From Tahibacter harae (GTDB taxonomy: Bacteria; Pseudomonadota; Gammaproteobacteria; Xanthomonadales; Rhodanobacteraceae): 64,000 bases of DNA. The stretch is taken from contig NZ_JANFQO010000002.1 of assembly GCF_024437735.1 (NCBI RefSeq), positions 124,001 to 188,000 of the forward strand. Direction: 5' to 3'. Made by a program: the position numbers and the translations under genes. Every line of letters begins with the position of its first letter. Positions within the stretch are counted from its first letter, which is position 1. A model generated the notes under the pieces. The model was not told where the DNA came from, ran no database searches, and worked only from the letters and a program-made list of their open reading frames with translations. This document shows positions 8,076 through 17,064 of this stretch, piece after piece.

Positions 8076-10607
8076 TTATCTCCGTGCAGCGGCGGCCGCC
8101 GGACCGACCGGCTCACGCCGCGCGCGCGACAGCGCGACCAGCACGGTCGGCAGGGCCAATGCCGCCAGGGTCCACGCTGGCGGCGGCGGGGCGAAGCGGA
8201 AAAACGCGGCGAGCGCGGGAAGGTACAGGCCGAGGCCAAGCATCGTCAGTGCCGCCGCAGCAATAATCCAGAATGCCGCATTGTCCGCCCGCAGGGCGCC
8301 GCGCAGACCCGACTCGTTGCGGTTGAACGCCAGCAGGGCGAGATTGCCGGCGACGATGGCGGTGAAAGCCAGCGCCGCGACCGTCGCTGCATCGGCGCCG
8401 CGGCTCCAGGCCCACAGATAAACCAGGGCGGCGCCCAGCGTGGCCGCGGCGCCTTCCAGCAGGCTGGCGACCAGCAGGCGCCGCCCGATCAGGCGCTGGC
8501 CGGCCGGCCGCGGCGGCAGCGCCAGCGGATCGGAACGCGCGGGCTGGCGCTCAAACACCAGTGTGCAGGCGGGATCGATTACCAGTTCAAGGAATACGAT
8601 GTGCACCGGGGACAACACCAGCGGCCCGCCCAGCAGCAGCGGCAGCACGGCCATCGCCACTACGGGCACATGCACGGCGAGGATGTAGCGCAGGGCGCGG
8701 CGGATATTGGCGTAGATCTGCCGGCCGAGGCGGATGCCGTTGACCACCGAGACGAAATTGTCGTCCAGCAGCACGATCTGCGCGGCTTCGCGCGCAACGT
8801 CGGTGCCGCGCCGGCCCATGGCAATGCCCACATGTGCCGCCTTCAGCGCCGGCCCGTCGTTCACGCCGTCGCCGGTCATCGCCACCACATGGCTCTGGCT
8901 GCGCAGGGCGCGTACCAGGCGCAGCTTCTGATCGGCGGCGATGCGCGCAAACACCTGGCAGCGGCGCAGGCAGGCCGCCAGCTGGTCGTCGTCGAAAGTG
9001 GCCAGCTGTGCGCCGGTGGTGACCTCCGCCGCCGGCAGTCCGGCGGCAGCGGCGATGCTGGCGGCCGTGGCCGGATGATCGCCGGTGATCATGACGATGC
9101 GTATGCCCGCCGCCGTCGCCGCGGCGATCGCCGCCGTCACGCCGGTGCGCAACGGGTCGACGAAGCCCAGCCAGCCGCAGAACGCGAATCGCAGCTCGCG
9201 CGGCGATTCGGGCAGCATCGCCGCTGGCGCGATCTCGGCGCGGGCGACGGCCAGCAGCCGCAGGCCCTGTGCCGCCGCGGCGGCAACCTCGGCAAACAGT
9301 GTTTCCCGCGCCGCGGCGGACAGCCGGCACAGTTCCGCGACGGCTTCCGGCGCGCCCTTGCTGGCGATGAAACGGCTGCCGTCCGGCCGCAGCCAGGCGT
9401 GACTGGCGGCGAGCAGGCTCCGATCCAGCGGATAGGCGCGCAGGTGCCGCAGCGCCTCGGCCACCGCTGCCCCCCGGGCCTCGGCAATGGCGGTCTCCAT
9501 GGGGTCGACCGGCGTTTCCTCGCTGGCCCAGGCGGCGTAGCGCAGCAGATCGCCGAACAGCGCCGGCGGGCGCTGGTCCGGTCCGGCCGCGCGCCAGGCC
9601 TGCGTGGGCGTGGCGAGGGCGGCGATGCGCATGCGGTTTTGCGTCAGCGTTCCGGTCTTGTCCACGCACAGCACGCTGATGGCGCCCAGCGTCTCTATGG
9701 CCGGCGGCCGGCGCACCAGCACCTGCACCGCGGCCAGGCGCCAGGCGCCCAGAGCCAGGAACAGCGTGAGCACGACAGGAAATTCTTCCGGAATGTTGGC
9801 GATGGCCAGGGTGAGGCCGGCGAGCAGCGCGTCCAGCCAGCCGCCGCGGCCGGACCCGACATAGGCGAGCGTGACCAGGGTGCAGAAAGCCAGTCCCAGC
9901 GCCGCGAACAGGACCACCGCACGGTCAATCTCGCGCTGCATTGGCGTGCGTTCCGGCGCGATGTCGCGCAGCGCCGCACCGATACGCCCCACGCTGGTGG
10001 CGGCGCCGGTTGCGTCCACCCGCGCCAGGGCCTGGCCCGCAACGACCAGCGTGCCCGCAAACACCCGCGCTGCAGACAGCGTGCCGGCGTCCGCCGCCGC
10101 ATTCGTGGTTTCCGCACTGTGTTTTTCCGCTGCTACGGATTCTCCGCTGAGCAGGGATTCATCGACCCGCAGCCCGGCACTCTCGATCAGCACGGCATCG
10201 GCGGGTACCCGGTCGCCCGGCCCGAGCAGGATCACATCCTCGGGCACCAGCTCGCGCGCATCGCAGACAGTGGCGCGGCCGTCGCGCAAAACGCGCGCCT
10301 GCGGGCTGGACAGCTCGCGCAGGGCGGCCAGGGCCCTCTGGGTCTTGCCGGCCTGATACACGGTATTGGCCACGACCAGCGCGACCGAGCCGCCCAGCAC
10401 GGCCGCTTCGGCGGCGTCGCCCAGCAGCCAGTAGAGGCCCGCGGCGGTGGCCAGCAGGGCGAGCATGGGCTCGCGCAGGGCATCCACCAGCAAGGCCAGC
10501 GGCGAATGCGGCCGGTCCTGCGGCAGCACATTGGGACCGCAGCTGCGCAGGCGGCGCCGGGCCTCGGCCGTGCCGAGGCCGACAGGAGGCTGAGGCGGAA
10601 TGTTCAT
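8076..10607 (-). CDS. P-type cation-transporting ATPase (P2-like)
   Basis: An 843-residue membrane pump. It has the N-terminal cation-ATPase domain (GTAEARRRLRSCGPNVL), an actuator-domain SGES (usual TGES), a membrane motif PEEFP where P2 calcium pumps have PEGLP, the phosphorylation site DKTGTLT with Asp316, a KGAPEAV nucleotide-domain motif and the hinge TGDGVNDGPALK. Six C-terminal helices complete the P2 topology. The substrate is probably a divalent or monovalent cation; PEEFP differs from classical Ca2+ pumps, so I leave the ion open. Two FNR-type boxes lie upstream. The centre of the nearer box is 41.5 bases from the ATG, so a transcript from that box would be leaderless. Confidence 0.9.
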   Translation of the reverse strand: MNIPPQPPVGLGTAEARRRLRSCGPNVLPQDRPHSPLALLVDALREPMLALLATAAGLYWLLGDAAEAAVLGGSVALVVANTVYQAGKTQRALAALRELSSPQARVLRDGRATVCDARELVPEDVILLGPGDRVPADAVLIESAGLRVDESLLSGESVAAEKHSAETTNAAADAGTLSAARVFAGTLVVAGQALARVDATGAATSVGRIGAALRDIAPERTPMQREIDRAVVLFAALGLAFCTLVTLAYVGSGRGGWLDALLAGLTLAIANIPEEFPVVLTLFLALGAWRLAAVQVLVRRPPAIETLGAISVLCVDKTGTLTQNRMRIAALATPTQAWRAAGPDQRPPALFGDLLRYAAWASEETPVDPMETAIAEARGAAVAEALRHLRAYPLDRSLLAASHAWLRPDGSRFIASKGAPEAVAELCRLSAAARETLFAEVAAAAAQGLRLLAVARAEIAPAAMLPESPRELRFAFCGWLGFVDPLRTGVTAAIAAATAAGIRIVMITGDHPATAASIAAAAGLPAAEVTTGAQLATFDDDQLAACLRRCQVFARIAADQKLRLVRALRSQSHVVAMTGDGVNDGPALKAAHVGIAMGRRGTDVAREAAQIVLLDDNFVSVVNGIRLGRQIYANIRRALRYILAVHVPVVAMAVLPLLLGGPLVLSPVHIVFLELVIDPACTLVFERQPARSDPLALPPRPAGQRLIGRRLLVASLLEGAAATLGAALVYLWAWSRGADAATVAALAFTAIVAGNLALLAFNRNESGLRGALRADNAAFWIIAAAALTMLGLGLYLPALAAFFRFAPPPPAWTLAALALPTVLVALSRARREPVGPAAAAARR

Positions 10608-10641
10608 GCGGCCACGCTAGCGGTTCGGCCTGCGGCTCGGC

Positions 10642-10655
10642 TTGATCTGGGTCAA
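10642..10655 (-). promoter_or_regulatory. FNR/FixK-type box (TTGATCTGGGTCAA) toward P-type ATPase
   Basis: First of two boxes in the ATPase/phasin-like divergent gap. On the ATPase strand a CTAGCGTGG segment is centred 30 bases from the box centre, the same element and spacing as at the first usp gene. This arrangement predicts transcript initiation at or very close to the ATPase start codon. Confidence 0.75.
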
Positions 10656-10669
10656 TGCCCGCGGCCGGG

Positions 10670-10683
10670 TTGACGCCGGTCAA
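10670..10683 (+). promoter_or_regulatory. FNR/FixK-type box (TTGACGCCGGTCAA) toward phasin-like gene
   Basis: Second box of the divergent pair, 28 bases from the first (centre to centre). A CTATGCTGCC segment lies 30 bases beyond its centre on the plus strand, at the -10 position, and predicts a transcript start near 10718, 25 bases before the phasin-like gene. The left half has C in place of T at the fifth position. Confidence 0.7.
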
Positions 10684-10742
10684 GGCGCCGCCCGGCCGGC
10701 GGTCTATGCTGCCGTCATCCTGTACAGCGCGAGGATGATCCC

Positions 10743-11087
10743 ATGGCCCGATCCACGATCGCAGCGACGACGCCGGCCGGCGCATTGGCGCCGCGCACGG
10801 AAATTCCCTGCTCCCCGTTTGCCGCCTTGTTTCCCGCCTGGCTGCAGCCGGCCGCGCAATGCCAGCGCGAATGGCTGCAGTTCGCCATGCGGCGCTGGCG
10901 CAAGGACATGGACACCCTGGTCCAGCTTGCCTGCTGCGGCAGCGCCGCGGAACTGGTCTGCGTGCAGTACGAAGCGGCCGCCGATGCCGCCGCGGACTAC
11001 CTCGGCGATTTGCACCGGCAGCTGGCCAATCTGGAGCAGGCCGTACGGCCGCGGGCATACAGCGTCGCGGCCGTGCACGGCGGCTGA
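10743..11087 (+). CDS. Phasin-like small protein
   Basis: A 114-residue protein. After a 28-residue leader comes a helical segment (LQPAAQCQREWLQFAMRRW, about residues 36-54) and a second helix with repeated Ala and polar residues (VQYEAAADAAADYLGDLHRQ). This layout resembles phasins, which coat polyhydroxyalkanoate granules, and the small phasin-like proteins of anaerobic or dormancy regulons in proteobacteria. The gene is divergent from the P-type ATPase and has its own FNR-type box. The family call is by pattern only; a role unrelated to granules is possible. Confidence 0.6.
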   Translation: MARSTIAATTPAGALAPRTEIPCSPFAALFPAWLQPAAQCQREWLQFAMRRWRKDMDTLVQLACCGSAAELVCVQYEAAADAAADYLGDLHRQLANLEQAVRPRAYSVAAVHGG

Positions 11088-11132
11088 AATCCACCGGCTG
11101 AGCCGGTGCCGCCGTCACGCGGCGGCGCCGGC

Positions 11133-12161
11133 TCAGGTCAGGTCCAGCACCACGCGCCCATCCACGCGGCCCTGCCGCAGCCGCTCGAACACCGGGTTGA
11201 TGTCCGCCAGCGGCGCGCAATGGTAATGCGCACGCACTTTCCCCTGTGCCGCCAGCGCAAGCGCCTCGGCCAGATCGTTGCGCGTGCCGACGATGGAGCC
11301 GCGCAGCGTGATGCGCTTGAGGACCACGTCGAACACGGGCGTGGCGAATTCCCCCGGCGGCAAGCCAACCAGGCTCACCGTGCCGCGCCGGCGTGCCAGT
11401 TGCAGCGCCTGGCGGAACGCCGGCAGCGACACTGCGGTGACCAGCACGCCGTGAGCGCCGCCGCCGGTGGCCTTGAGCACCTGCGCCACAGCGTCGGGGG
11501 CGGCGGCATCGACGGTCAGATCGGCTCCCAGAGCCCGCGCCAGGGCGAGTTTGTCCTCGCCGAGGTCCAGCGCGGCCACCAGCAGGCCCATGGCCTTGGC
11601 GTATTGCACCGCGATATGGCCCAGTCCTCCGATGCCGGAAATGGCGAGCCATTCGCCCGGCCGGGCCTCGGTTTCGCGGATGCCTTTGTAGGTGGTGACA
11701 CCCGCGCACAGGATGGGCGCCAGCGCGTGGAAATCCGGCTGTGGCGGCAGCCGCGCGACGTAGTCCGCCGCGCCGATCGCATACTGTGCGAAGGTGCCGT
11801 TCACGCTATAGCCGCTGTTGTGCTGCGCCTCGCACAGCGTTTCCCAGCCGCCCACGCAATGCTCGCAGCGGCCGCAGGCGTCATGCAGCCAGGCCACGCC
11901 GACGGCATCGCCTTCGCGCAGGTTCTTCACGCCCTGGCCCAGCGCCGCCACTACGCCGGTGCCTTCGTGGCCGGGGATGAAGGGCAGCACCGGCCTGACC
12001 GGCCAGTCGCCGTCGGCGGCATGCAGGTCGGTATGACAGACGCCGCTGGCGCGCAGCCGTATCAGCACCTCGCCAGGTCCCGGTACCGGCACCTTCAGCG
12101 ACTCGATCTGCAGCGGCTGGCCGAACTGGCGCACGACGGCGGCTTGCATCGTTGTGGACAT
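11133..12161 (-). CDS. adhP: Zinc-dependent alcohol dehydrogenase (AdhP-like)
   Basis: A 342-residue MDR-family NAD(P)+-dependent alcohol dehydrogenase that interconverts primary alcohols and aldehydes. Catalytic zinc ligands are in GVCHTDLH, GHEGTG and the late LCAGVTTYKG; the structural zinc site is CGRCEHCVGGWETLC (four Cys). The Rossmann motif GIGGLGHIAVQYAK follows. Length and motifs match the propanol-preferring AdhP branch, which often serves fermentation under low oxygen. The start MSTTMQAAVV is the ATG that fits the family; an upstream in-frame extension is unlikely. A perfect FNR consensus box lies 57 bases before it. Confidence 0.9.
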   Translation of the reverse strand: MSTTMQAAVVRQFGQPLQIESLKVPVPGPGEVLIRLRASGVCHTDLHAADGDWPVRPVLPFIPGHEGTGVVAALGQGVKNLREGDAVGVAWLHDACGRCEHCVGGWETLCEAQHNSGYSVNGTFAQYAIGAADYVARLPPQPDFHALAPILCAGVTTYKGIRETEARPGEWLAISGIGGLGHIAVQYAKAMGLLVAALDLGEDKLALARALGADLTVDAAAPDAVAQVLKATGGGAHGVLVTAVSLPAFRQALQLARRRGTVSLVGLPPGEFATPVFDVVLKRITLRGSIVGTRNDLAEALALAAQGKVRAHYHCAPLADINPVFERLRQGRVDGRVVLDLT

Positions 12162-12218
12162 GATCTCGCTCCGCAATGATCCGACAGGGCCACCGTAGCC
12201 AAATGCCGGCGGCGGCGC

Positions 12219-12232
12219 TTGATCGAAATCAA
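12219..12232. promoter_or_regulatory. Perfect FNR box (TTGATCGAAATCAA) between adh and DUF2238
   Basis: This is the exact FNR consensus TTGAT-N4-ATCAA, symmetrical and therefore able to serve both directions. Toward adh, a GCTACGGTGG segment lies about 29 bases from the centre; toward the DUF2238 gene a GGATGCTGGC segment lies 30 bases away. Both fit -10 positions. Confidence 0.8.
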
Positions 12233-12352
12233 TACCGGCAATCGCGCAGGGCGGATGCTGGCCGCAGCACCGCCGGCGCTGGCGCCGTCTGCACGCCGCC
12301 GGCGGCAAGGCGGTGCACAAGTCCGCACAGAGCGGAGGCTTACAGGAGGCTC

Positions 12353-12970
12353 ATGAACGCATCGATCCGGCAAATCCCGTCGCGCTATCCGCTGTTGCTG
12401 CTGGGCGTGTTCGTCGCCGTCTGGATCGCGCTCGGCATCGCTCCCCGATACCGCCAGGACTGGCTGCTGGAAAACGTGCTGGTGCTGATCGCGGTGCCGC
12501 TGCTGATCCTGGGCCATCGGCGCCTGCGTTTTTCCGACGCCACCTGTACCTGCCTGTTCGTCTTTCTGCTGCTGCACGAGATCGGCGCGCATTACACGTA
12601 TTCCGAGGTGCCCTTGCCGGCCTGGCTGGACGGCGCGCTGCAGCAGGTCATGCTCACGCCGTCGCGCAACCATTTCGACCGCCTGGTGCATTTCCTCTAC
12701 GGCGTGCTGATCACGCCCCTGGCGGTGGAGCTGCTCGACGCCCGCGCGCCGCAACAGGGCATTTGGCGCTGGCTGCTGCCCTGGCTGTTCGTCGTCTCCC
12801 ACGCGACCCTGTTCGAGATCGTCGAGGCCGCCGCGGCTGGCGCGTTCGGCGGCGATCTGGGCCAAGCCTACCTGGGTATGCAGGGCGATATCTGGGACTC
12901 GCAGAAAGACTCGGCCCTGGCCGCCGCCGGCGCCGCACTCAGCGTCGTTTTCCTGCGCCGGCGCGCATAG
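12353..12970 (+). CDS. DUF2238 (YjdF-like) membrane protein
   Basis: A 205-residue inner-membrane protein with about six helices. The conserved DUF2238 features are LLHEIGAHYTYSEVP (about residues 75-89), the NHFDRLVHFLYG segment (about residues 105-116) and the GDIWDSQKDSALA near the C-terminus (about 183-195). The His and Asp residues in these loops are the family hallmark; the biochemical role is not known. A strong AGGAGG ribosome-binding site fixes the ATG. Divergent from adh and probably driven from the shared FNR box, with a leader of roughly 85 bases. Confidence 0.88.
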   Translation: MNASIRQIPSRYPLLLLGVFVAVWIALGIAPRYRQDWLLENVLVLIAVPLLILGHRRLRFSDATCTCLFVFLLLHEIGAHYTYSEVPLPAWLDGALQQVMLTPSRNHFDRLVHFLYGVLITPLAVELLDARAPQQGIWRWLLPWLFVVSHATLFEIVEAAAAGAFGGDLGQAYLGMQGDIWDSQKDSALAAAGAALSVVFLRRRA

Positions 12971-13187
12971 CGTCCGGCGCGTCCCCGCGACGCTCGATCA
13001 CGTACGCAAGCTGGCGGCGGCGCATCCGCGCTATGCCGGGTTCGCCGACTACGGCGATGCAGGCTTGGCAACGACACCGCGGGACTGCGGCGCAAGCAGT
13101 GCAAATAGCCTTGCGCTGCCGCCGGTTGTGCCCGATGCGACGGTACGCCGTCCGGAGCCGATCGGACCGCGCAGCCGCGCCGGTCTG

Positions 13188-14006
13188 TCAATGCTGCAGG
13201 AACAACGGCAGCGGACAGTGCTGCAGCAGGTACCGCGTCGCGCCGCCCAGCATCCATTCGCTGAAGCGGTTGTGGCCGTAGGCGCCCATCACCAGCAGGT
13301 CCGCGCCCGCCGCTGCCGCGGCCTGGGCCAGGGACGCACCCGCATCGTCGGGATCGATGCGCTGGCGCGAAACGGCCAGCGGCACGCCCTTGCCGCGCAG
13401 ATAGCCGGCGATGCCGCCGGGCGGTTCGACGCTGCCGCGGCGGCGGCCGGGTGCCGCATCGCCGAGCAGGACCACTTCATCGGCGCGCAGCAGCAGTCCC
13501 AGCGCCGAGCGGAGAGCGCGGATGCATTCGGCCGAGGCGTTCCAGGCCACGGCGATACGCCGCGGCGGCGCGAATACGGCGTCGCTGCGTACGATCAGGC
13601 AGGGGCGCCGGCTGGTCAGCACGATCTGGCCCAGCGCAGCCACGTCCATGCATTCATTGCTCTCGTCGGCCTCCAGCACGACAAGGTCGTGCCAGTCGGC
13701 GGCGGCGGCAATGGTCGCCGCGAACGGCGCCTCCGCCGATTGCCAGCGGAAGCCGTCCAGTCCGCGCGACCGGGCCCATTCGGCGAAGGCCGTGCCGCCC
13801 TCGCCCGCCGCGCGGCGCTGCTGCAGCAGATAGTCGATGGCATCGGCGATGGCGGCCGGCGAATCGAAGGCCGGGCCGCCGAGGAAAGGCTGAACCAGGT
13901 ACAGGGCGGTGAGCGGCGCATCGAACTGCGCACTCAGCCAGGCGGCGTATTCAAAACTGGCGGGCCGCGCGTGGCAGCGCGTGAAGGGAAGCAGCAGGTC
14001 GCGCAT
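13188..14006 (-). CDS. Universal stress protein, tandem UspA domains (paralogue)
   Basis: A 272-residue two-domain Usp. The second domain opens at RRIAVAWNASAE and closes with DLLVMGAYGHNRFSEWMLGG. It is clearly related to the usp at 4254-5078 across its whole length. I chose the ATG that has GGAG eight bases upstream; two further ATGs lie 12 and 6 bases before it. No FNR-type box is visible in the 290 bases before it, so it may be under different control, possibly the 10-bp repeats at 14231-14260 that it shares with the divergent response-regulator gene. Confidence 0.9.
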   Translation of the reverse strand: MRDLLLPFTRCHARPASFEYAAWLSAQFDAPLTALYLVQPFLGGPAFDSPAAIADAIDYLLQQRRAAGEGGTAFAEWARSRGLDGFRWQSAEAPFAATIAAAADWHDLVVLEADESNECMDVAALGQIVLTSRRPCLIVRSDAVFAPPRRIAVAWNASAECIRALRSALGLLLRADEVVLLGDAAPGRRRGSVEPPGGIAGYLRGKGVPLAVSRQRIDPDDAGASLAQAAAAAGADLLVMGAYGHNRFSEWMLGGATRYLLQHCPLPLFLQH

Positions 14007-14230
14007 GGACATCTCCATCGGAGGGATACGGTGCGTGGTCGGCACGGCGATACCGCGTCGGGCTGCCGCTGCTGCCATGCCGCGCACCCGCCGGGATCGC
14101 AGGTGCCTCGCTGCAGCGCGGCGGGCCGCGGGCCAGAAAGCGGGTACGCAGCAGCCCGGCTACCCGCGGGAACAGCATCGCCGCCGTGGTCACAGGCTAA
14201 CGCCGCGCGGCGGCGCCGCGACGACGCGCC

Positions 14231-14260
14231 GGCAACCGTCGGTAACGGTCGGTAACAGGG
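14231..14260 (+). promoter_or_regulatory. Triple 10-bp direct repeat (GGYAACNGTC), candidate OmpR-type operator
   Basis: Three consecutive decamers, GGCAACCGTC, GGTAACGGTC and GGTAACAGGG, in perfect 10-bp phase. OmpR-family regulators bind such face-aligned direct repeats. The repeats lie about 100 bases upstream of the response-regulator start and upstream of a candidate TATGAT -10 at 14299-14304. The same array recurs before the Crp/Fnr gene. Confidence 0.65.
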
Positions 14261-14332
14261 CGCGATATCCGGCATGGCAACGGCAGGCCGGGCGCGCTTA
14301 TGATGGCAAGGGATCCACCACCGCCGCCGCCG

Positions 14333-15064
14333 ATGGATGCAACTATTCCACATGTCCTGTGTGTGGACGACGAGGAAGAAATCCGCACCCTGCTCGAACG
14401 CTATCTGAGCCGCCAGGGACTGCGCGTGAGCCTGGCCGCCAACGGCGCCGACATGCGCAGCGTCATCGCCCAGGGCGGCGTGGACGTGGTGCTGCTCGAT
14501 CTGGGCCTGCCCGGCGATGACGGCCTCGGCCTGGTGCGCCATCTGCGCGAGCACTGGGACGGCGCGGTAATCATCGTCAGCGGCCGCGCCGATGCAGTCG
14601 ACCGCATCGTCGGGCTGGAGCTGGGCGCCGACGACTACGTGACCAAGCCCTTCGACCTGCGCGAACTGCTGGCGCGCGTGCGCAGCGTGCTGCGGCGCCT
14701 GGCGGCGGCGCGCACGCCGGCTCCGGCGGCCGCAGCGTCCCGCCCGGTCGCCCGCTTCGCCGGCTTCCAGCTGGATCTCGCCGCGCGCACGCTGCACGGC
14801 CGCGACGGCGCCAGCGTGGAGCTGACCAGCGGCGAGTTCGAACTGCTGCGCGCCTTCGTCCAGCGGCCCAACGAAGTGCTGTCGCGCGACACCCTGATGA
14901 ACAGCCTCTACGGCCGCGACGCCGGCCCTTACGACCGCGCCATCGACATGCAGATCGGCCGCCTGCGGCGCAAGATCGAGGCCGAACCCGAGCGTCCGGC
15001 GCTGATCAAGTCGGTGCGCGGCGCCGGCTATCTGTTCGTGCCGGCCGTGGAGCACGGTTCATGA
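14333..15064 (+). CDS. OmpR-family response regulator
   Basis: A 243-residue two-component regulator. The receiver domain has the acidic pair in VDDEEE (about residues 10-14), the phospho-acceptor Asp56 in LLDLGLPG, Ser/Thr switch VSGRA and Lys in TKPFD. The C-terminal winged helix ends in RRKIE and VRGAGYLF, typical of OmpR/PhoB. Two in-frame ATGs at 14300 and 14303 could add 11 residues of poly-proline; I prefer 14333 because it sits just before the receiver fold and because TATGAT at 14299-14304 looks like a -10. The stop overlaps the kinase start by four bases. It probably regulates itself and the Crp/Fnr gene through the 10-bp repeats. Confidence 0.9.
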   Translation: MDATIPHVLCVDDEEEIRTLLERYLSRQGLRVSLAANGADMRSVIAQGGVDVVLLDLGLPGDDGLGLVRHLREHWDGAVIIVSGRADAVDRIVGLELGADDYVTKPFDLRELLARVRSVLRRLAAARTPAPAAAASRPVARFAGFQLDLAARTLHGRDGASVELTSGEFELLRAFVQRPNEVLSRDTLMNSLYGRDAGPYDRAIDMQIGRLRRKIEAEPERPALIKSVRGAGYLFVPAVEHGS

Positions 15065-17064
15065 GCCTGAGCCCCGACAGCGGCGCCGCACTCTACCGCG
15101 CCTTGTTCGAGACCGCGCCCGATGCCATGGTCGTGGTCGCCCGCGACGGGCGCATCGTGCTGGCCAATCCGCAGGCCGCGCGCCTGTTCGGCTATGCGCT
15201 GGATGAACTCATCGGGCAGCCGATGGAGCTGCTCATGCCCGAACACGTGCGCGAGCGCCATCATTCGCATCGCGCCGGCTACATGGAACGGCCGCGCGTG
15301 CGCCCCATGGGCGCGGGGCAGGAACTGGTCGGGCAGCGGCGCAACGGCGACCAGTTTGCCGTGGAGATCGCGCTCAGCCCGGTCGACAGCGGCAGGGAAA
15401 TCCTGTTTGCCGCCTCGATACGGGATATTTCCGAAACCCAGCGCCAGCGCCAGGCGCTGGCGCGCGCGCGCTTTGACGCCTATACCGCCCAGATCGGCCA
15501 GGCCGCGCTGCAGACCGGCAACTTCGACAAGCTCGGCGAACGCACCGCGGCGCTGCTGCGCGAGGCGCTGGGCGCCTGCGCCGTGGGCATAGTCCTGTTC
15601 CAGTCGCCGCACGGACGCCTGCTGAGCAGCGCCACGGAAGCCGCGCAGGACGATATCGTGGAACGCGCCTGCGCCTTGTTGAACCTGGGGCCGGAGAACT
15701 GTCCGCGCGAACCCGCCGACTGGCTGCAACGCCTCGGCGCCCACGCCGACTGGCCGCGGACGGATATCGGCGGCGCGCGCATCCAGCCCATACTCGATCA
15801 CGAACTTCCCCTGGGCGCGCTGATCGTGCTGAGCGCTTCGCCCTGGCGCGCCGACCGCGATATCGAACACTTCCTCGGCATCGTGGCCAACATGCTGGCC
15901 ACGGCGGCGCTGCGCCATCACGCGCAGGAGCAGCTCGCCCATTCCCAGCGCCTGGAAGCCGTGGGCCAGCTGACCGGCGGCATCGCCCACGACTTCAACA
16001 ATCTGCTGACGGTGATCTCCGGCAACCTGCAATTGCTGGAAGACCTGGTCGCGCAGGATCCGCTTGCCGGCGACGCGGTCACCCGCGCGCTGCGCGCCGT
16101 CGGGCGCGGCGCCGAACTCACACGCAAGCTGCTGGCTTTCGCCCGCCGCCAGCGCCTCAGCCCCGATGCGGTGGCGCCGGCCGAACTGCTGCGCGAACTG
16201 GGCCGCATGCTGGAACGCACGCTGGGCGAAACCATCCAGGTACGCATCGACTGCGCGCCGGGCCTGCCGGCGGTATTCGCCGATCCTTCCCAACTGGAAG
16301 GCGCGCTGCTGAACCTCGCCCTGAACGCCCGCGACGCCATGCCCCGCGGCGGCGTGCTCTCGATCGGCGCCGCCGAGCATGTCGTCGCCCCTGGCAGCGA
16401 CGGCACCGAGCTGGCGCCCGGCCGCTATATCTGCTTCACCATCGCCGATACCGGCCTGGGCATGCCGCCGGAGGTGCTGGCGCGCGCCTTCGAGCCGTTT
16501 TTCACCACCAAGGAATCCGGCAAGGGCAGCGGCCTGGGTCTGAGCATGGCCTACGGCTTCGTCAAGCAATCCGGCGGCCATCTGATGGCGCAGAGCCAGC
16601 TCGGCTACGGCACGCAGATGGAATTGTTCCTGCCGCTGGCGCCGTCGGCCGCCGCGAATGCGTCGCCGCTGCCGGCGGCTTCGGACATGAGCGGCCACGA
16701 GACCGTGCTGGTGGTCGAGGACGAGCCCGAAGTGCGCGGCATCGCCGTGGCCTTCCTGCGCGCGCTGGGCTATCGCGTGCACGAGGCCGCCGACGCCGCC
16801 GGCGCCCTGCAGCACCTGCAAGAGGACGCGGCCATCGCCCTGCTCTTCAGCGATGTGGTGCTGGGCGGCGGTGCCAACGGCATCGAGCTGGCGCAGATGG
16901 CGCGTGCGCTGCGCCCGGCGCTGCCGGTGCTGCTGACCTCGGGCTACGAACTGGGCAGCAGCGACATGCCGCACGAGTTCCCGCTGCTGCGCAAACCCTA
17001 CCGCAAGGAAGAACTGGCCGGCGCCGCGCGCGCGGCGCTGCTGCGCCAGCGCCCGCCGGACTGA
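15061..17064 (+). CDS. Hybrid sensor histidine kinase (PAS-GAF-HisKA-HATPase-REC)
   Basis: A 667-residue soluble kinase without membrane helices, so it senses a cytoplasmic signal. Order: PAS (about 5-120), GAF-like (about 140-290), HisKA with His310 in [11 protein letters not shown], HATPase with [17 protein letters not shown] and [13 protein letters not shown], then a C-terminal receiver with Asp598 in LLFSDVVL and Lys in RKPYRK. The PAS segment [11 protein letters not shown] places His67 where FixL has its haem-ligating His (RSRHDSYISRY), although the FixL distal Arg (GIGRIV) is Gln here (GAGQEL). It is translationally coupled to the response regulator. The stop abuts the convergent Crp/Fnr gene with no gap. 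Confidence 0.9.
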   Translation: MSLSPDSGAALYRALFETAPDAMVVVARDGRIVLANPQAARLFGYALDELIGQPMELLMPEHVRERHHSHRAGYMERPRVRPMGAGQELVGQRRNGDQFAVEIALSPVDSGREILFAASIRDISETQRQRQALARARFDAYTAQIGQAALQTGNFDKLGERTAALLREALGACAVGIVLFQSPHGRLLSSATEAAQDDIVERACALLNLGPENCPREPADWLQRLGAHADWPRTDIGGARIQPILDHELPLGALIVLSASPWRADRDIEHFLGIVANMLATAALRHHAQEQLAHSQRLEAVGQLTGGIAHDFNNLLTVISGNLQLLEDLVAQDPLAGDAVTRALRAVGRGAELTRKLLAFARRQRLSPDAVAPAELLRELGRMLERTLGETIQVRIDCAPGLPAVFADPSQLEGALLNLALNARDAMPRGGVLSIGAAEHVVAPGSDGTELAPGRYICFTIADTGLGMPPEVLARAFEPFFTTKESGKGSGLGLSMAYGFVKQSGGHLMAQSQLGYGTQMELFLPLAPSAAANASPLPAASDMSGHETVLVVEDEPEVRGIAVAFLRALGYRVHEAADAAGALQHLQEDAAIALLFSDVVLGGGANGIELAQMARALRPALPVLLTSGYELGSSDMPHEFPLLRKPYRKEELAGAARAALLRQRPPD

